Assembly (NCBI GenBank): GCA_016748015.1
Contig: JAAOMT010000590.1
Span: 63,107-127,106, forward strand
Reading direction: 5' to 3'
Length of the DNA: 64,000 nt
DNA from: Geosiphon pyriformis
Lineage: Eukaryota > Glomeromycota > Glomeromycetes > Archaeosporales > Geosiphonaceae
Part shown: one piece after another, positions 10,861 through 21,790 of the stretch
Numbering within the stretch: position 1 is the stretch's first letter
Layout: every line of letters starts with the position of its first letter
Program-made: the position numbers and the translations under genes
Notes under the pieces: model-generated
What the model was told of the DNA's origin: nothing
The model's database searches: none
The model's input: only the letters and a program-made list of their open reading frames with translations

Positions 10861-11913
10861 AATTGAATTTTTTTTACAAACAAGCAAATAAAAATTGTTG
10901 AAAGTTTGATTTCAAGGGTGTTGATGATGATAAATAAAACAATTTTAAAAGTATTATGTTTGTTAATGCTGTAATGTTTTCTGATGAGTTTGTTGTTTCT
11001 GTAAAGTTCTCAGATCTGGATGCAATGTAAGATATAGTTTGCAAGATAATGACTTTTTTGGCTAATGAAATATTTAAAAAGAAATGGTTCAAAGACTTTG
11101 ATGGTGTATTTATTAAGAAATCTTTGAGATTTTATAGACTGAAGCTTCTTGTTTCAAAAATTGTTAAGGCTTTTTATAAGGAGAGTGTTGTCAGCTTTGT
11201 TTCCTTTATGAGGCATTGAAACTCTTTGAACAGACCCAAGTTTTTGTTTATTCAGAATCTCATGGACTTTGGTGTGGGCTTTGATTGTGTTTGTTCTATT
11301 TTTTTTGGTATTAGGAAAGTCTATTGTGCATCCAAGCTTGCTAAATCTTTGAGAACTGATAAGACTAACATCAAGTCTGCAATAGATAAAAAAATGAAAA
11401 ACTTTGAAACAAATAAGAATCATACTATCAAGAGTGTGCTGGAACATCCATTCCACAAAATGGTACTAAACTATCTAGTGGTTAGTGATAAGCTTATTCT
11501 GGAGCCTACTATGATTAAATTTAAAGTAGATACAATTATGGAAAAATAGACTAGAAAGCATAATGTGGCTGCTGTTGTTTCTGACAAGTGGTTTTATCAA
11601 TGTTAGTTTTTAGAATATGTTTTTAATAAAACATTCTCTGGTGTAATATGTCTGGTCAAATTTGATGAACTGTTTGGTGTGATTTTAGATCTGCCTGATC
11701 ACAAAGCTGCTGGTTTCTCAAATATCTCAAATGAGCTGTAAAAACATTGTAACAGATTGGTTCTGGATATGCTTTTGGTGCTTTTGAATACTTGTCTATC
11801 TCATGAATCAGTGCTCAGTTCTTGAAAGGAAGCATAAGTTTTAATGATTCCTAAACCATATGAATGGAAAGATGTTCTTACAAATACTTGTTCTATTGCA
11901 TTGATCAAAATAG
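10861..11913 (+). pseudogene. LINE linker and start of reverse transcriptase, cut at 11913
   Basis: An open frame of 107 codons at 11226-11549 lies in the endonuclease-RT linker. Beyond it come LPDHKAAGFSNISNE (about 11690), LDMLLVLLNTCLSHESVLSS (about 11764) and the early RT motif MIPKPYEWKDVL, after which element C interrupts. Two expected Trp codons near 11825-11840 are TGA and TAA. Everything after the first RT block, including the catalytic Asp pair, is missing at this locus. Confidence 0.78.
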
Positions 11914-12773
11914 TGTTACAAGTGATTATTTTGGGTCTCAAATTAAATAACAAACTTGTAACTTAGTGCTCAATTGATATAAAAATGATATTTGTAATCT
12001 AAGATTTTATTAGTTTGAAGATTTTGGTTGAGTTCTTTGTATAATAGACAGAAATTCAATTAATAGTTTTATCTGTAGCTTTCTGAAACCGCAGTTTTGT
12101 CAATTTTTTTTTTGGCATAGTGGCTGGCAATTTTCCTAATAAGTTATTCTCAATTGAGTGTTCTATCCTTATTCTTAAGTTTTTTACCAGTGTTTTTATC
12201 CTGACATCAGTACCTCTGTACATAAATTCTTTAATCAAGTTAGTATAACAAAACAAAGAATTAAAAAAAATAAAAAAAAATAAAAAAAAGATAAAAAAAA
12301 TAAGCCAAAGCAATTTGTTAATTAGTATTCTGTCAATAGTTGTGATCAAGAGCTATTGTTCTAGTGTAGTTAAGTATGGATTACTATCAACATGGAGTGT
12401 TGATAGTGGAAAATGGATTGAGATAATAAATAATTATTTTATTTAATATTTGTGATTTGAAAGATTGTTTAAATGAAATCTAAACTAAAAGATCTGTTTT
12501 TTCTACTTCTAATGCTACCACTATATATACATAATTGAAATTTCTCAATTCCTCAATTTTTCACACCAGAAATTCTAGAATTTCTGAAATCTTGCAATTT
12601 CTTTGAGAGGAATCTTGGAATTCTGGAATTCTGCGATTCCTCATACAAGAATCTTGAAATTCCTAAAATTCTGTGATTTCTTTAAGAAAAATTCTGAAAT
12701 TCCACATTTATTATGTCTATTTCTGATTGGCTAATTTATATGCTAATATACTTTCTATAGTCTATGAATAATA
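11914..12773 (-). repeat. 3' LTR of element C (family A type)
   Basis: In plus orientation it starts TGTTACAAGTGATTATTTTG (the reversed LTR 3' end) and ends CTATGAATAATA (reversed 5' end). The palindrome-rich cassette of gaattcc-like repeats is at about 12540-12710, beside the reversed CCAAT box (tctgattggctaa, about 12722). The TATA-like block is at about 12523. It matches both LTRs of element A. The left-flanking 4-mer is atag (11910-11913). The right neighbour is the polypurine tract, not genomic DNA. Confidence 0.9.
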
Positions 12774-12800
12774 TTATTCCCTCCTTTTAATATTGAACTT
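12774..12800 (-). promoter_or_regulatory. Polypurine tract of element C
   Basis: On the minus strand the bases just before the 3' LTR read ttaaaaggagggaataa, a purine run suited to priming plus-strand DNA synthesis. The same position in A (31151-31170) and E (39962-39985) holds weaker purine runs. Confidence 0.7.
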
Positions 12801-14860
12801 CATCAAGATCTCCTAAATCTCCTAACTCTAATTCTCTGTCTTTGAGTATTTTTTGAACTTCTTTCTCAAGAATTACTTGTGTTATCTTGTTCTGTAATTT
12901 TTCAAATTGGGCATTGGTTATTTTTCCTATTTGGTTAACAGTAACTTTATTTTTGTATTGAGTAAGATTTTTAGTTGATTTTGAAATTCAGTGTGTAGCC
13001 AATAAATGGCTTGTGTTTGTGTGGTCAAATTGTTTTTTCCCACAAATTGTTCTAGTTGTTACAGTATTGTTGTATCAAATAATTATTTTGCTTTATTTGT
13101 GTATAAATTCTGAATATTCAAATGTTGTCCTAAGTAAAAGTAATAAAAGTTTTTTGGAAATTGTTGTATCCACCAATCCCAAGTTTTTATAGTCAACTTT
13201 TGATATTGGATGACTTTTGGTTGTGCTTCTATTGCCAATTTCACTTTTGTGATTATTTTGTCAATAATGTTTTCTGTTTTTTTCTGTACTTTGTTTTGTG
13301 GTCTTTTTTTGGTGTTTGTGTATTTGATAGTTTGTTGATTAATTGTGATTTCTATTTTTTGTTATTGAATCAATTGGAAGAGTTGTTGTGCTAATGAGTA
13401 AATATCATCAGTAATTTCCATTTTTCTGATGTTTTTTGTCACATCTATTATGTCTTTATATATTCTTTTTATTGTTCACTTTTACATGTTTGGTCCAATG
13501 ATTATGATTGGTTTCAGATTTCATGAGATTTTATCTGGTTGGACTAGTATTCACTGTACTCTCAATTGTAGAATATTACTGATGAATAATAATACTATAT
13601 GGTAATATTGTTTCAGTTAGTCACTATGTGCTGCTTTGGTCAAGATTTTGTTGTTCTATCTTAATTTATAAGCTCTATTTCTTAAAATTTCTTCTATGTG
13701 AAATAGTTTGTTCTATTTGGAATCAAATTTTCCACTCCATTGTTTTTTCGCTTTAGTATGATATAAGAGTACTTTGTTTCCAATCTTAAATTCAACTGGT
13801 TTATCTGGTAGTTGGTTATTGTGTTGTTTTTTTTGTTTTTCTTGTAACTTTTGAATGTTATTAGCTGCTCTTTGTCATTTGTTTTCTAGTGTCTCCATTA
13901 AATTATATATTCTTCTCAGCAATATTTCTTGAAAATTGTCTTCTGTTATTGGTTCTGTTGAATATGCATTGACTTTTATTTTAACTGGTAATGTTGCTGT
14001 TCTATCATATACTAATTTGAATGGTGTTGCTTATGTAGTATCTTGTTTTATTGTCTGATAAGCAAATAATACTGATAGTATAAACAAATTTCATTCATCT
14101 TGATTTTTTTGGCTGATTTTGACAATTGCTTCACACAATGTTTTTTTGAATTTTTCGATTAAGCCATTGGTTTGTGGATGATATGGTGATGATAATGGTT
14201 TTTTGATTCTAAATCTTTGACTTAATTCTGCTAATGTTCTGTTCACAAAGTAAGTTCCTTAATCTAATAGTAATTTTTTTGGACATCTATATCAACAAAT
14301 TAGATTTTAATAAACAAATTTGGCAATAGATTTTGTATTTGTTCTTTGAATGGCTTTTGCTTTTAGCTATTTGGTAAAATAATCCATGACTACTGCAATA
14401 TATCTGTTGTCTTTGTTGATGATTATTAATGGACCAACTAAATTAATTCCAATATGATCAAATAGTTGTCTCATTTTAATTGGTCTTAATGGTTCACTGG
14501 GTCTTGTTTCTTGTCTTCTTTGACAAGCATCACAATTTTGAATGTATTAAATAATGTCTGGATATATGGATGGCCAATAGTATCTTTTTCTAGTTTTTTT
14601 TATGGTTGCTTCTTTATAGAAATATTCTGCTGTTAGATCAGAGTACATGTTGAATAATATTGTTTTTTTTTCTGATTCTGTAATTACTCTGGTTGATTGA
14701 TCTGAATTTCTTCTGTTCTTTTGATAAAATACATTTTAGTAAATGATAAAATATTTGGACTGTTGTTTTATGTTTTGTTCTTTTGGAAATAATTTCTCCT
14801 TGAACAATTGAGTATTTATATAATATTGAATTTGTTGATATTTTTGTGTATTCATTTTTT
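12774..14860 (-). pseudogene. Element C integrase and C-terminal extension
   Basis: On the minus strand, about 14850-13900 gives a retroviral-type integrase: a CX2C remnant of the HHCC finger near 14530, GINLVGPL at about 14440 where the first catalytic Asp is Asn, LLLD.GTYFVNRTLAELSQR at about 14270 with the second Asp, and YHPQTNGLIEKF at about 14170 with the catalytic Glu retained. A chromodomain is not evident. Downstream, about 13850-12800, an extension of roughly 300 residues follows (ending EFQ-like Glu/Lys-rich helix before the PPT), also seen in A and E. Its role is unknown. Stops occur mainly at Trp and Gln positions. Integrase would have inserted the cDNA; this copy cannot. Confidence 0.75.
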
Positions 14861-15001
14861 GTTATATTTTTGGATTGAAATGTTTTTAGATTTGTCTTAT
14901 CTGCAACAAACCATTAGTATTTCTATTTTTTTTTCTTTTTTTATAATATACTGTATATTTGAATGGTAAAAGTTCTATTTTTTATCAAGCATGATAATTA
15001 T

Positions 15002-15675
15002 TGTTATTCATAGAATATAGGAAGTATATTAGCATATAAATTAGCCAATCAGAAGTAGGCATAGTAAATATGGAATTCCAGGATTCCTCTCAGAGGAATT
15101 GCAGGATTCCAGGAATTTCAAGATTCTCATATGAGGAATTGCAAGATTCCAGAATTCTAGGATTCTTCTTAAAGGAATTGTAAGATTCCAGAAATTCCAA
15201 GATTTCTGGTGTGAAAAATTGAGAAATTGAAGAATTTCAATTATGTATATATAGTGGTAGCAGTAGAAATAGAAAAAACAGACCTCTAAGTTTAGATTTA
15301 ATCTAAGCAATCTTCCAACTCAATAAATAATTATTCACTATCTCAAATTTACTCTCCACTATCAACTCTTATGTTGATAGTAATTGATACTTAACAACAC
15401 TAAAACAATAGCTCTTGATCACAGCTCTTGATCACAACTATTGACAGGCTACTAACTTATAATCGTCTTGGCTTATTTTTTTATTTTTTTTATTTTCTTT
15501 TATTTATTTTCTTTTCTTTGATTTTATTGTTGTATACTAATTGATTGAAAATTAAGTGCTGAATTATTGATGTTAAGAATAGCCTGGTAAAAGACTCCAA
15601 AAAAAGGATATAGAATTGAGAATTTAAGGATAGCTTACTAGAAGGGCATCTCTGCCAGATTACTGGCCACCACAC
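15002..15675 (+). repeat. Left LTR of element A, first part
   Basis: Begins TGTTATTCATAGAATATAGG. A CCAAT box (attagccaatcagaagtagg) lies at about 15042. Between about 15065 and 15235 is a dense cassette of ggaattgcaggattcc-like imperfect palindromes. A TATA-like tatgtatatatag follows at about 15243. Downstream landmarks are the inverted repeat around atcaactcttatgttgat and the pyrimidine-rich tract at 15475-15530. It stops at ccaccacac where element B enters (target 4-mer acac at 15672-15675), and resumes at 22997. Confidence 0.92.
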
Positions 15676-16644
15676 TGTTACCAGTAGAATTTTAGCTGTT
15701 AATTAGCACGAAATTACCCTCATAATTTCTATTATTAATTAGCATATATGATTATTATTTCAATTATTATCTATTATTTAATCAAATTAGCAATTATTAT
15801 CATTTAATCAATAACCCAATTTGTATCATAGAAATTAAGATAATCAAATTACACAATACCCTGAACTATTTAACATAGTCAAAATTCGCCAAAATTAATG
15901 AAAATTGGCCGAAATAATTAAATAGTTTAGTGAAATAACTTGTAGTTTGCCAAAATGTATCTTTAATTTGCCCAAATTAAAGCAAAGAGAAAAGTACAAG
16001 TTTAAAGACTAGTATTACAACAAGTTGTATAAAAGAAGAACTTCTCTTTTTAAGAAAATGTATCCTTTTCATATTTTACCATAGTATTTTATTTTAGATA
16101 TCTTAATTAAAACAAATCACCTTTTACAAAATTTAATAAAAATTAAATATTTGAAAAACAAATCTTTAAATTATTATACTTGATTTTCTTTCAAATACAA
16201 TTAACGTTTTAAAATTGATTAGTTACCAATTTTACTAAACTGTTAGTGACTTCAGACCTGGATAGAAAATGTTTTCTTTGAAAAAATTCTATTTCTTTTA
16301 TATTTCTTTTATTTTTTTTATTTTTTCTTATCATAATTATTTGGGTAGCCTATAGACAAGATTCCTGTAGAAGAGTTGACTTTTACAACAAAGTAACTAC
16401 ACATTTTAGTGAGTTTTCAGATAAACAATTCCTAAAAAAAAGTTGACATTTACTACAATATAACTACATAAAGTAACTGGCATGAAATTGGCCATTCCAT
16501 TTATAAGCCCAGCAGTTCAAATTATAAGAGATAATTTGAAGATAAATTCAGTTCTTGAAGGTTCAACTACTTCTAGAAAACGTGAATTTACAACAAACAA
16601 ACATTAACAACATTTAAGAAAAGAGACTAAAAACCTCCAGTAAC
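15676..16644 (+). repeat. Left LTR of element B, 969 bp
   Basis: Starts TGTTACCAGTAGAATTTTAG and ends ctccagtaaca, giving the TGTTAC/GTAACA terminal inverted pair. Possible promoter landmarks are less clear than in family A. A pyrimidine tract (16290-16330) is followed by repeated gttgactttta-type blocks (16375 and 16440). The last 446 bp are repeated at 22551-22996, and the whole unit is repeated, more decayed, at 1920-2854. Confidence 0.93.
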
Positions 16645-16690
16645 ATTTGGTGCTTTCCTATGAAAACAACACAATAATAACAACTTCAAA
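16645..16690 (+). promoter_or_regulatory. Primer-binding region and leader of element B
   Basis: Directly after the LTR comes TT then TGGTGCTTTC, the place where a tRNA 3' CCA end would pair in an LTR element. I cannot assign a tRNA. Unlike A, C and E there is no downstream AGCACCA partner. A five-codon ATG reading (atgaaaacaacacaataa, 16660-16677) precedes the gag frame and could act as an upstream ORF. Confidence 0.55.
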
Positions 16691-18650
16691 GTGGCAATTA
16701 CACCAGAAACAGCAATTCTAGAGTATTACCAGTCAATTTACACTCATTGCAAGCAAAAATTTGACATTTTAGACGGAATTGAAATTATTAAAAGAATATT
16801 TTATCTGTATATCAAAAATCATATCAACAATTATCTTCTTAGAGATTACAACATTTCAAAAGTTAGAAGCAATCTCTACAATAATTTAGTGCACTATTCA
16901 CGATTGGGAGCTGAAAACCTCAACAGTGAAACACTTGTCCTCTACTTCCAAAAACTTAATTATAACATTATCCAGTATTGTGAGAAAAATTACCCAGTAC
17001 AGTTTTGACTTTAAATCAGAAACAGAAACAAACAGCAAAGACAAACAAAAACTAAAGCAACACTCAAGCACCATCCCAAACACTCCAAAGACACCAAAAA
17101 TAACTGCCAAACACTTGCAAACTTCAAAACAAGGAACCAGCACCAAACTTTCACTCTCAGTTACTTTATTTCCAATTTTACTTGCTTAATCACAGACACC
17201 AAATTTACTTCTTATTTGATTCTTAAGACCAGAAGATTTTACTTCACCAAGAAGTCTTACTCAACAGCAAAAACCAATATTAACCAGCACCAATCTTTTT
17301 GATTACTTACAAGAAAATGAAAGTAATCATTTAGAAAGCTTAAAAAGTGAAGAAACTAAGTCAAAACAAGAAAAAATCACTGAAAATAAAGAAAAAATAG
17401 CAACTGCTTATATTGCAAAGATTCTAAAATTTACTGGTGAAAATAATAATACCAATCCTTAAGAATGGCTTGACAAAGTCCAGAAAGCAAAAGATGCAAA
17501 TGGATGGAATGCAGCAAAAATGCTTAAAACAATCCTATACTTCCTTTAAAAAACAGCAGGAAAATGATTTGAAAACTTAACTGAACTCTTTGAAAACTGA
17601 TAAGCATTTAAAAATGCTTTCTTGTAACAATTTACCAACAACAACACCTCTATTACTCCCCAAAATTGCTTTTGCAATATTAAACAAGAACCCAATAAAT
17701 TAGTCATGACCTATTTAGCAAAGTTTAACAAACTTCTCAGAAGAATTTGCCAGTTAGAAACCAATGAATACTATTTTGATGCCTAAATTTTGGATTAATT
17801 TATTGCTGGTTTAAAAGACAAACTCATTAAAAAAGTTTACCCACATGCTTCAAAAAACCTAACCACTGCCATTAGACATACAAAAAACTATGAAATGGCA
17901 ATGAAAAAAGCAAACCACACCAAACTTGTCAACCTAGCTATTGAAAAAACCAACTCAGCAGCTGAAGAAAAAATAGACCAACTCACAAAGAAGATTGAAA
18001 ACTACTTTACAAACCAACAACAACAGCAACAACAACTACAAAGATATTAGCCACCACAATGATGAAACCAAAACAACTACTTATCATTATCAAACAGCCA
18101 AAATTAAAATTGCCACTATTGTGGGATTTCAGAACACTGGAAACGAGATTGCAGAAAGCTACAATGAGACCAACAAAACAGAAATAATCAACATTACCCT
18201 TCCATACAACAATCTTATTATCAGTCTCCACTACCAACTTATTACTCACCAAGACCACAAAATCAGAACAATTACTACCAGCATGCTCCATAGCAACAAT
18301 ATCAGCAGCCTTTACCAATTCAGCAATATCAGACAACACCTATTCAACAATATCAAGTACCAGCCAGAAGATTGGTTCAACAAAACCAATTCACACCTTA
18401 AAATTAACTTCAGAATAATAACAACAAAATTAACCCAAACAACCAGTTGGTTTTCCGAAATTCTGGTCACCAAAAACCCAATTACTATCACACTCAACCC
18501 AGTTATTTTACAATGCCAGAAGAATTGGATTTTCAACAAACTGCATTTCTTGAAGATGAAACTACAGCACTAAAATCAAACCCTTCTAACAATACAATTC
18601 CACCAGCTTAAATTGCCCAAAATGCCAACCTCTCAGACATATTTTCATTC
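16691..18650 (+). pseudogene. Element B gag (capsid and CCHC nucleocapsid)
   Basis: The frame opens at GTG (16691), not ATG, with VAITPETAILEYYQ, and stays open 105 codons. After frameshifts the capsid core reads EWLDKVQKAKDANGWNAAKM (17463 onward) and IAGLKDKLIKKVYPHA (about 17805), the gag/retrotransposon-capsid fold. A zinc knuckle CHYCGISEHWKRDC (CX2CX4HX4C) lies at 18111-18152 in the same frame as the capsid and the protease, so gag and pol were probably one polyprotein. A Gln/Tyr/Pro-rich linker (about 18160-18600) follows. Interruptions are almost all TAA, TAG or TGA at expected Gln or Trp. Gag would package the element RNA in cytoplasmic particles. Confidence 0.82.
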
Positions 18651-19200
18651 GAATTTAAAGCTAATGAATCACCATTTTTGCTTAGTAATACAGCAGTAAA
18701 TGAACAAAAAGCTATTACTGCTATGTACAATGAAGCTACAGTAAAAGGAAAGCCCATTCAATTAATTCTAAACAGTAGATCAGCTGAAAGTATTATTACT
18801 TATCAATTAATACAACAGCTTCAAAGAACTGTTGACAGACCAGTTCAAACTATAATTGTTACAGCTAATGACATGAAAAAAACCCCAGTAGGAGAAATTG
18901 ACAACTTCCCATTTATCATTGATGGAATCACTATTCCAATTAAAGTTCTTGTCATGAATGCACCCCAATACCAAGCTCTGGTCAGAAATAATTGGCTTTT
19001 CAAAGCCAATGCAAACTTAGACTGGGAAACTCAACAACTTAAAATTTTATATTAAGAACAATACACTATAGTACCTGTTATTTATGGCACTTTCAACAAA
19101 TGGTCAAAAAAAGCTCCAGTGTTTAAATTTAAGGAGGAAAAGAAAATGCCATTTACTAAAACCTACATGGCTCTTGGATCAACATTCAATTGGGCTGAGA
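18651..19200 (+). pseudogene. Element B retropepsin, active site mutated
   Basis: Open from 18678 to 19055. The aspartic protease core reads KPIQLILNSRSAESIITY, where the family active site is Asp-Ser/Thr-Gly. Here it is Asn-Ser-Arg (18771-18779), so both Asp and Gly are lost. The second half IPIKVLVMNAPQYQALVRNN followed by LDWETQ supports a clan AA fold of about 120 residues. The frame continues past a stop at 19053 to about 19200, where it shifts. It would have matured the polyprotein. Confidence 0.85.
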
Positions 19201-19861
19201 AAACAGAACAAGAGATTTTGAAGAATTAAGAGGATGAAAAAAAGTTAAGTATTTCACACCAAAACCACAAAAAGAACTATTATACATCTCACTAAAATGC
19301 AAAGATTGCAAAAAAAAGCTTTTATCTATGGGAGCCTGTATTTTCTCAGAAAAAGAATATGAAACTCACATCTGTTATTTTTGCAAAGCATGCCATAGAG
19401 AACGATTTGAATTTCCAAAAAAAAGTGGAAAATGGGACAACACTTCTTGTCTTACATGTGGAAATATGCTATCTGAAGAATACAATTGGATTGATATTGC
19501 AATAAGGAGAGCAGTATACAATCAAATCTGCCAATATGCCTTATCAATTTCGGAAAAAGTGAAAAAAAAAACTCCATTCAATGCAGCATACAACAGTGTG
19601 CTCAACAAACTGTACTACTATCCTCATAATGCTGAAATAATTTTTGACTTAGTAATGGCTTTAATCAATAGAGCCACTTAAAAAGATGTCTGCCAAATAA
19701 AAGAAGCTGAATACATTGAGTATACCATAGAATTAGCTAGATTTGATTATAAAGATGAAATAAAAACTTATTACCAAATTGCAAACCATACATACCCAAC
19801 CAAAGAAACTCAAATTCAATAATTAGAGCAAATAAATATTCAATTATGTGAGGAATGCATT
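19200..19861 (+). pseudogene. Element B cysteine-rich module between protease and dUTPase
   Basis: In one frame from about 19210: LKCKDCKKKLLSMGACIF, then THICYFCKACHRERFEF, then NTSCLTCGNMLSEEYNWIDI (open 19328-19681). After one TAA at 19679 come ELARFDYKDE and, at about 19850, CEECIMFCDDQWC. Paired CX2C motifs spaced like a double zinc ribbon suggest metal and nucleic-acid binding; this is inference. The module recurs in A (26197-26378 and 26769-26824), C (34380-35010) and E (44570-45180), and in the relic at 1-1026. I know no such module at this position in well-studied Ty3/Gypsy elements. Confidence 0.75.
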
Positions 19862-20449
19862 ATGTTTTGTGATGACCAATGGTGTTTAGAATACTATGCT
19901 CTTAGCATTCCCCTGCCAGATGAAAATGATGAAAATAAAATCGAATTTGGAATATCTGAACCAATAGAAGAACCACCAACTACTTTTATTTATTTTTTTA
20001 AAAATCAACCACCCTTACAACTTAAATATTTCAACAACCATGGCCAAGGAATCAGACCAGAAAAAACACATGAGATTGATACTGGATATGATCTAAGATA
20101 CCCAAAAAAAAATACTTTGGTCTTCCAACCCAAGTTCTTAACAAAAATCAATCTCAAAATCACTCTTAAAATTCTACCTGGAGCAATAGTTCAAATTGCA
20201 TTTAGATCATCATTGGCCAGCAAAGGAATCAACATTAAAAGAGAAGTCATAGATACAAGATATACTGGAGACATTATTATTATGCTACAGAATGAAACTG
20301 AAAAACCATTTAAAATTGAGCATGCAGAAAAAATTGCTCAAGCAATTTACCTACTTTTAATCAACATTTCAGGTTTACAACCAGTAAATAACAGAGAACA
20401 ATTAGGAAAAAGTGAAAAAAGAACTCAAGGTTTTGGTTCAACTGGATGA
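19862..20449 (+). pseudogene. Element B dUTPase domain
   Basis: A 195-codon open frame. The trimeric dUTPase motifs appear in order: motif 1 TGYDLRYP (about 20079-20103), motif 2 IAFRSSLAS (about 20196-20222), motif 3 REVIDTRYTGDI (about 20239-20274, with the key Asp kept), motif 4 around IEHAEKIAQAIYLLL (about 20313-20360), and a motif-5-like TQGFGSTG (about 20425-20447). This enzyme hydrolyses dUTP to dUMP and limits uracil in cDNA. The domain was part of Pol, between the cysteine module and RT. It is the least damaged domain in the window: one TGA closes it after motif 5 and the reading continues (FTVPVNMALNAQN) into the linker. Enzyme activity is possible in principle but untested. Confidence 0.9.
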
Positions 20450-21790
20450 TTTACAGTCCCAGTAAACATGGCACTTAATGCACAAAATGAATCTCACCAG
20501 ATTCTTCAACTTCCTCAACCAATTATCATTTCATCTTTTAGAGAACATCATGAAATCTACACTTGCTCAAAACCTACTACTATTCAACAAATCTTTGAAT
20601 TCAATAAACAAATCTGTGCACAACATAAAATTTTAATCTCAAATGTCTACATACCAAAAAGAATGAAGAAATTTTGAGTTACTTTCTACAATTCCAACAA
20701 CTATTCTATTGTATTATTAAATAAATTAGAAATTGGAATTATACATAGCAATATCTTCTAAGATGAAATCTTTCAAATTGTCTCTAATTTCATCGAAATT
20801 ATGAGACATATTCTATTATCAAATCCAAATGTTATTTTGACTACTGAAAACTACTATGTTCTAGAAGAAAAACTTTCTAGAATCAACATGAGTCCCTTAG
20901 AATCCCAACAACAAAAATAATTGAAACAATTAATAGCTGAATTTGCTAATATATTTGCAAAAACAACAATAACCTTGGAAAAACTAATATTGTCCAACAT
21001 CAAATCCATACAGAAGATGTCCCACCAAAATGTCAACAAGTTTACAGAGTGCCACCTGCCAGTCACCAATTCATTAGGAAAAAAGTCCAAAGAATGCTCA
21101 AAAATGGATTGATTCAACCATCAAGAAGTCCTTAGGCCTTACCAATAGTTCTTGTCAAAAAGAAAAATAAGAAAATCAGATTCTGTATAGACTATTGTTA
21201 ACTCAACAACATAATAATTGGAGATACTTGCCCTTTTTCAAGAATTAATAACATGCTAGATGCTTTAGGAAAAGCCAAATTCTTCTCAACTTTAGACTTA
21301 GAAAATGGATACTGGTAAGTTGAAATGGACCCAAAAGACCGATGCAAAACAGCCTTTACCACCCAAGAAAAAAACTATAAATTCAATATTATGTTTTTTG
21401 AATTCTACAATGCATTAGCAACATTTCAGTGACTCATGGATGTTATATATAAAAAATTCTTATGGCAATCAGTAGTTGTTTATCTTGATGATACTAATGT
21501 ATATTTACCAAGCTTTGAAGCTTATCTTATCCACTTGTGAGAAGTTTTTTAATGATTATGAAAAGCAGGATTAAAGTTGAACATTGAGAAATGTCACTTT
21601 GGAAAAACAAGCTTAATCTTTCTTGAACACATTGTTAGCAAAGATGGAGTCAAACCAAACTTTAGAGCAATCAGTGTTGTTAAAAACTTTTAAACTCCCA
21701 AAAATAGCCACAAAACTATGAGAATTTTTAGGATTAATCTCCTACTATTGAAAATTTATCAAAAAATTCTCAGAAATTGCCAAACCACTC
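20450..21790 (+). pseudogene. Element B linker and reverse transcriptase
   Basis: The linker reads SFREHHEIYTCSKPTTIQQI (20535 on). After a frameshift near 21010 the RT starts: QVYRVPPASHQFIRKKVQRM, then LPIVLVKKKNKKIRFCIDY (about 21138), FFSTLDLENGYW (about 21272, with the first catalytic Asp), CKTAFTTQEKNYKFNIM, and the catalytic SVVVYLDDTNVY (YLDD at 21481-21492) followed by AGLKLNIEKCHFGKTSLIFL. So the three catalytic Asp are present, which is not true of A or C. Stops at Trp or Gln positions (for example 21133, 21315, 21430, 21538) make it a pseudogene. Confidence 0.85.

Larger units (their letters stand above)
8350..11913 (+). mobile_element. LINE (non-LTR retrotransposon), 5' part, decayed and truncated by insertion
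   Basis: A single coding unit can be followed on the plus strand through several frames: a lysine-rich N-terminus (about 8380-8790), a nucleic-acid-binding ORF1-like region (about 8790-9720), a linker, an APE-type endonuclease (about 10180-10860), a spacer, and the first block of reverse transcriptase, ending at IPKPYEWKDVLTNTCSIAL. Here the LTR of element C (TGTTACAAGTG at 11914) interrupts it in mid-domain. Stops replace expected Trp (TGG to TGA, TAG or TAA), for example near 11755 and 11825. The rest of RT, including its YxDD, is absent on this side, and the sequence right of the retrotransposon block does not resume it. The 5' end is not sharp. I recognise the family as one abundant in Glomeromycotina. 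Confidence 0.85.

Noticed and set aside
18007-18339. Minus-strand Val-rich frame
   Set aside because: Antisense of the Gln/Tyr/Asn-rich gag linker of element B.
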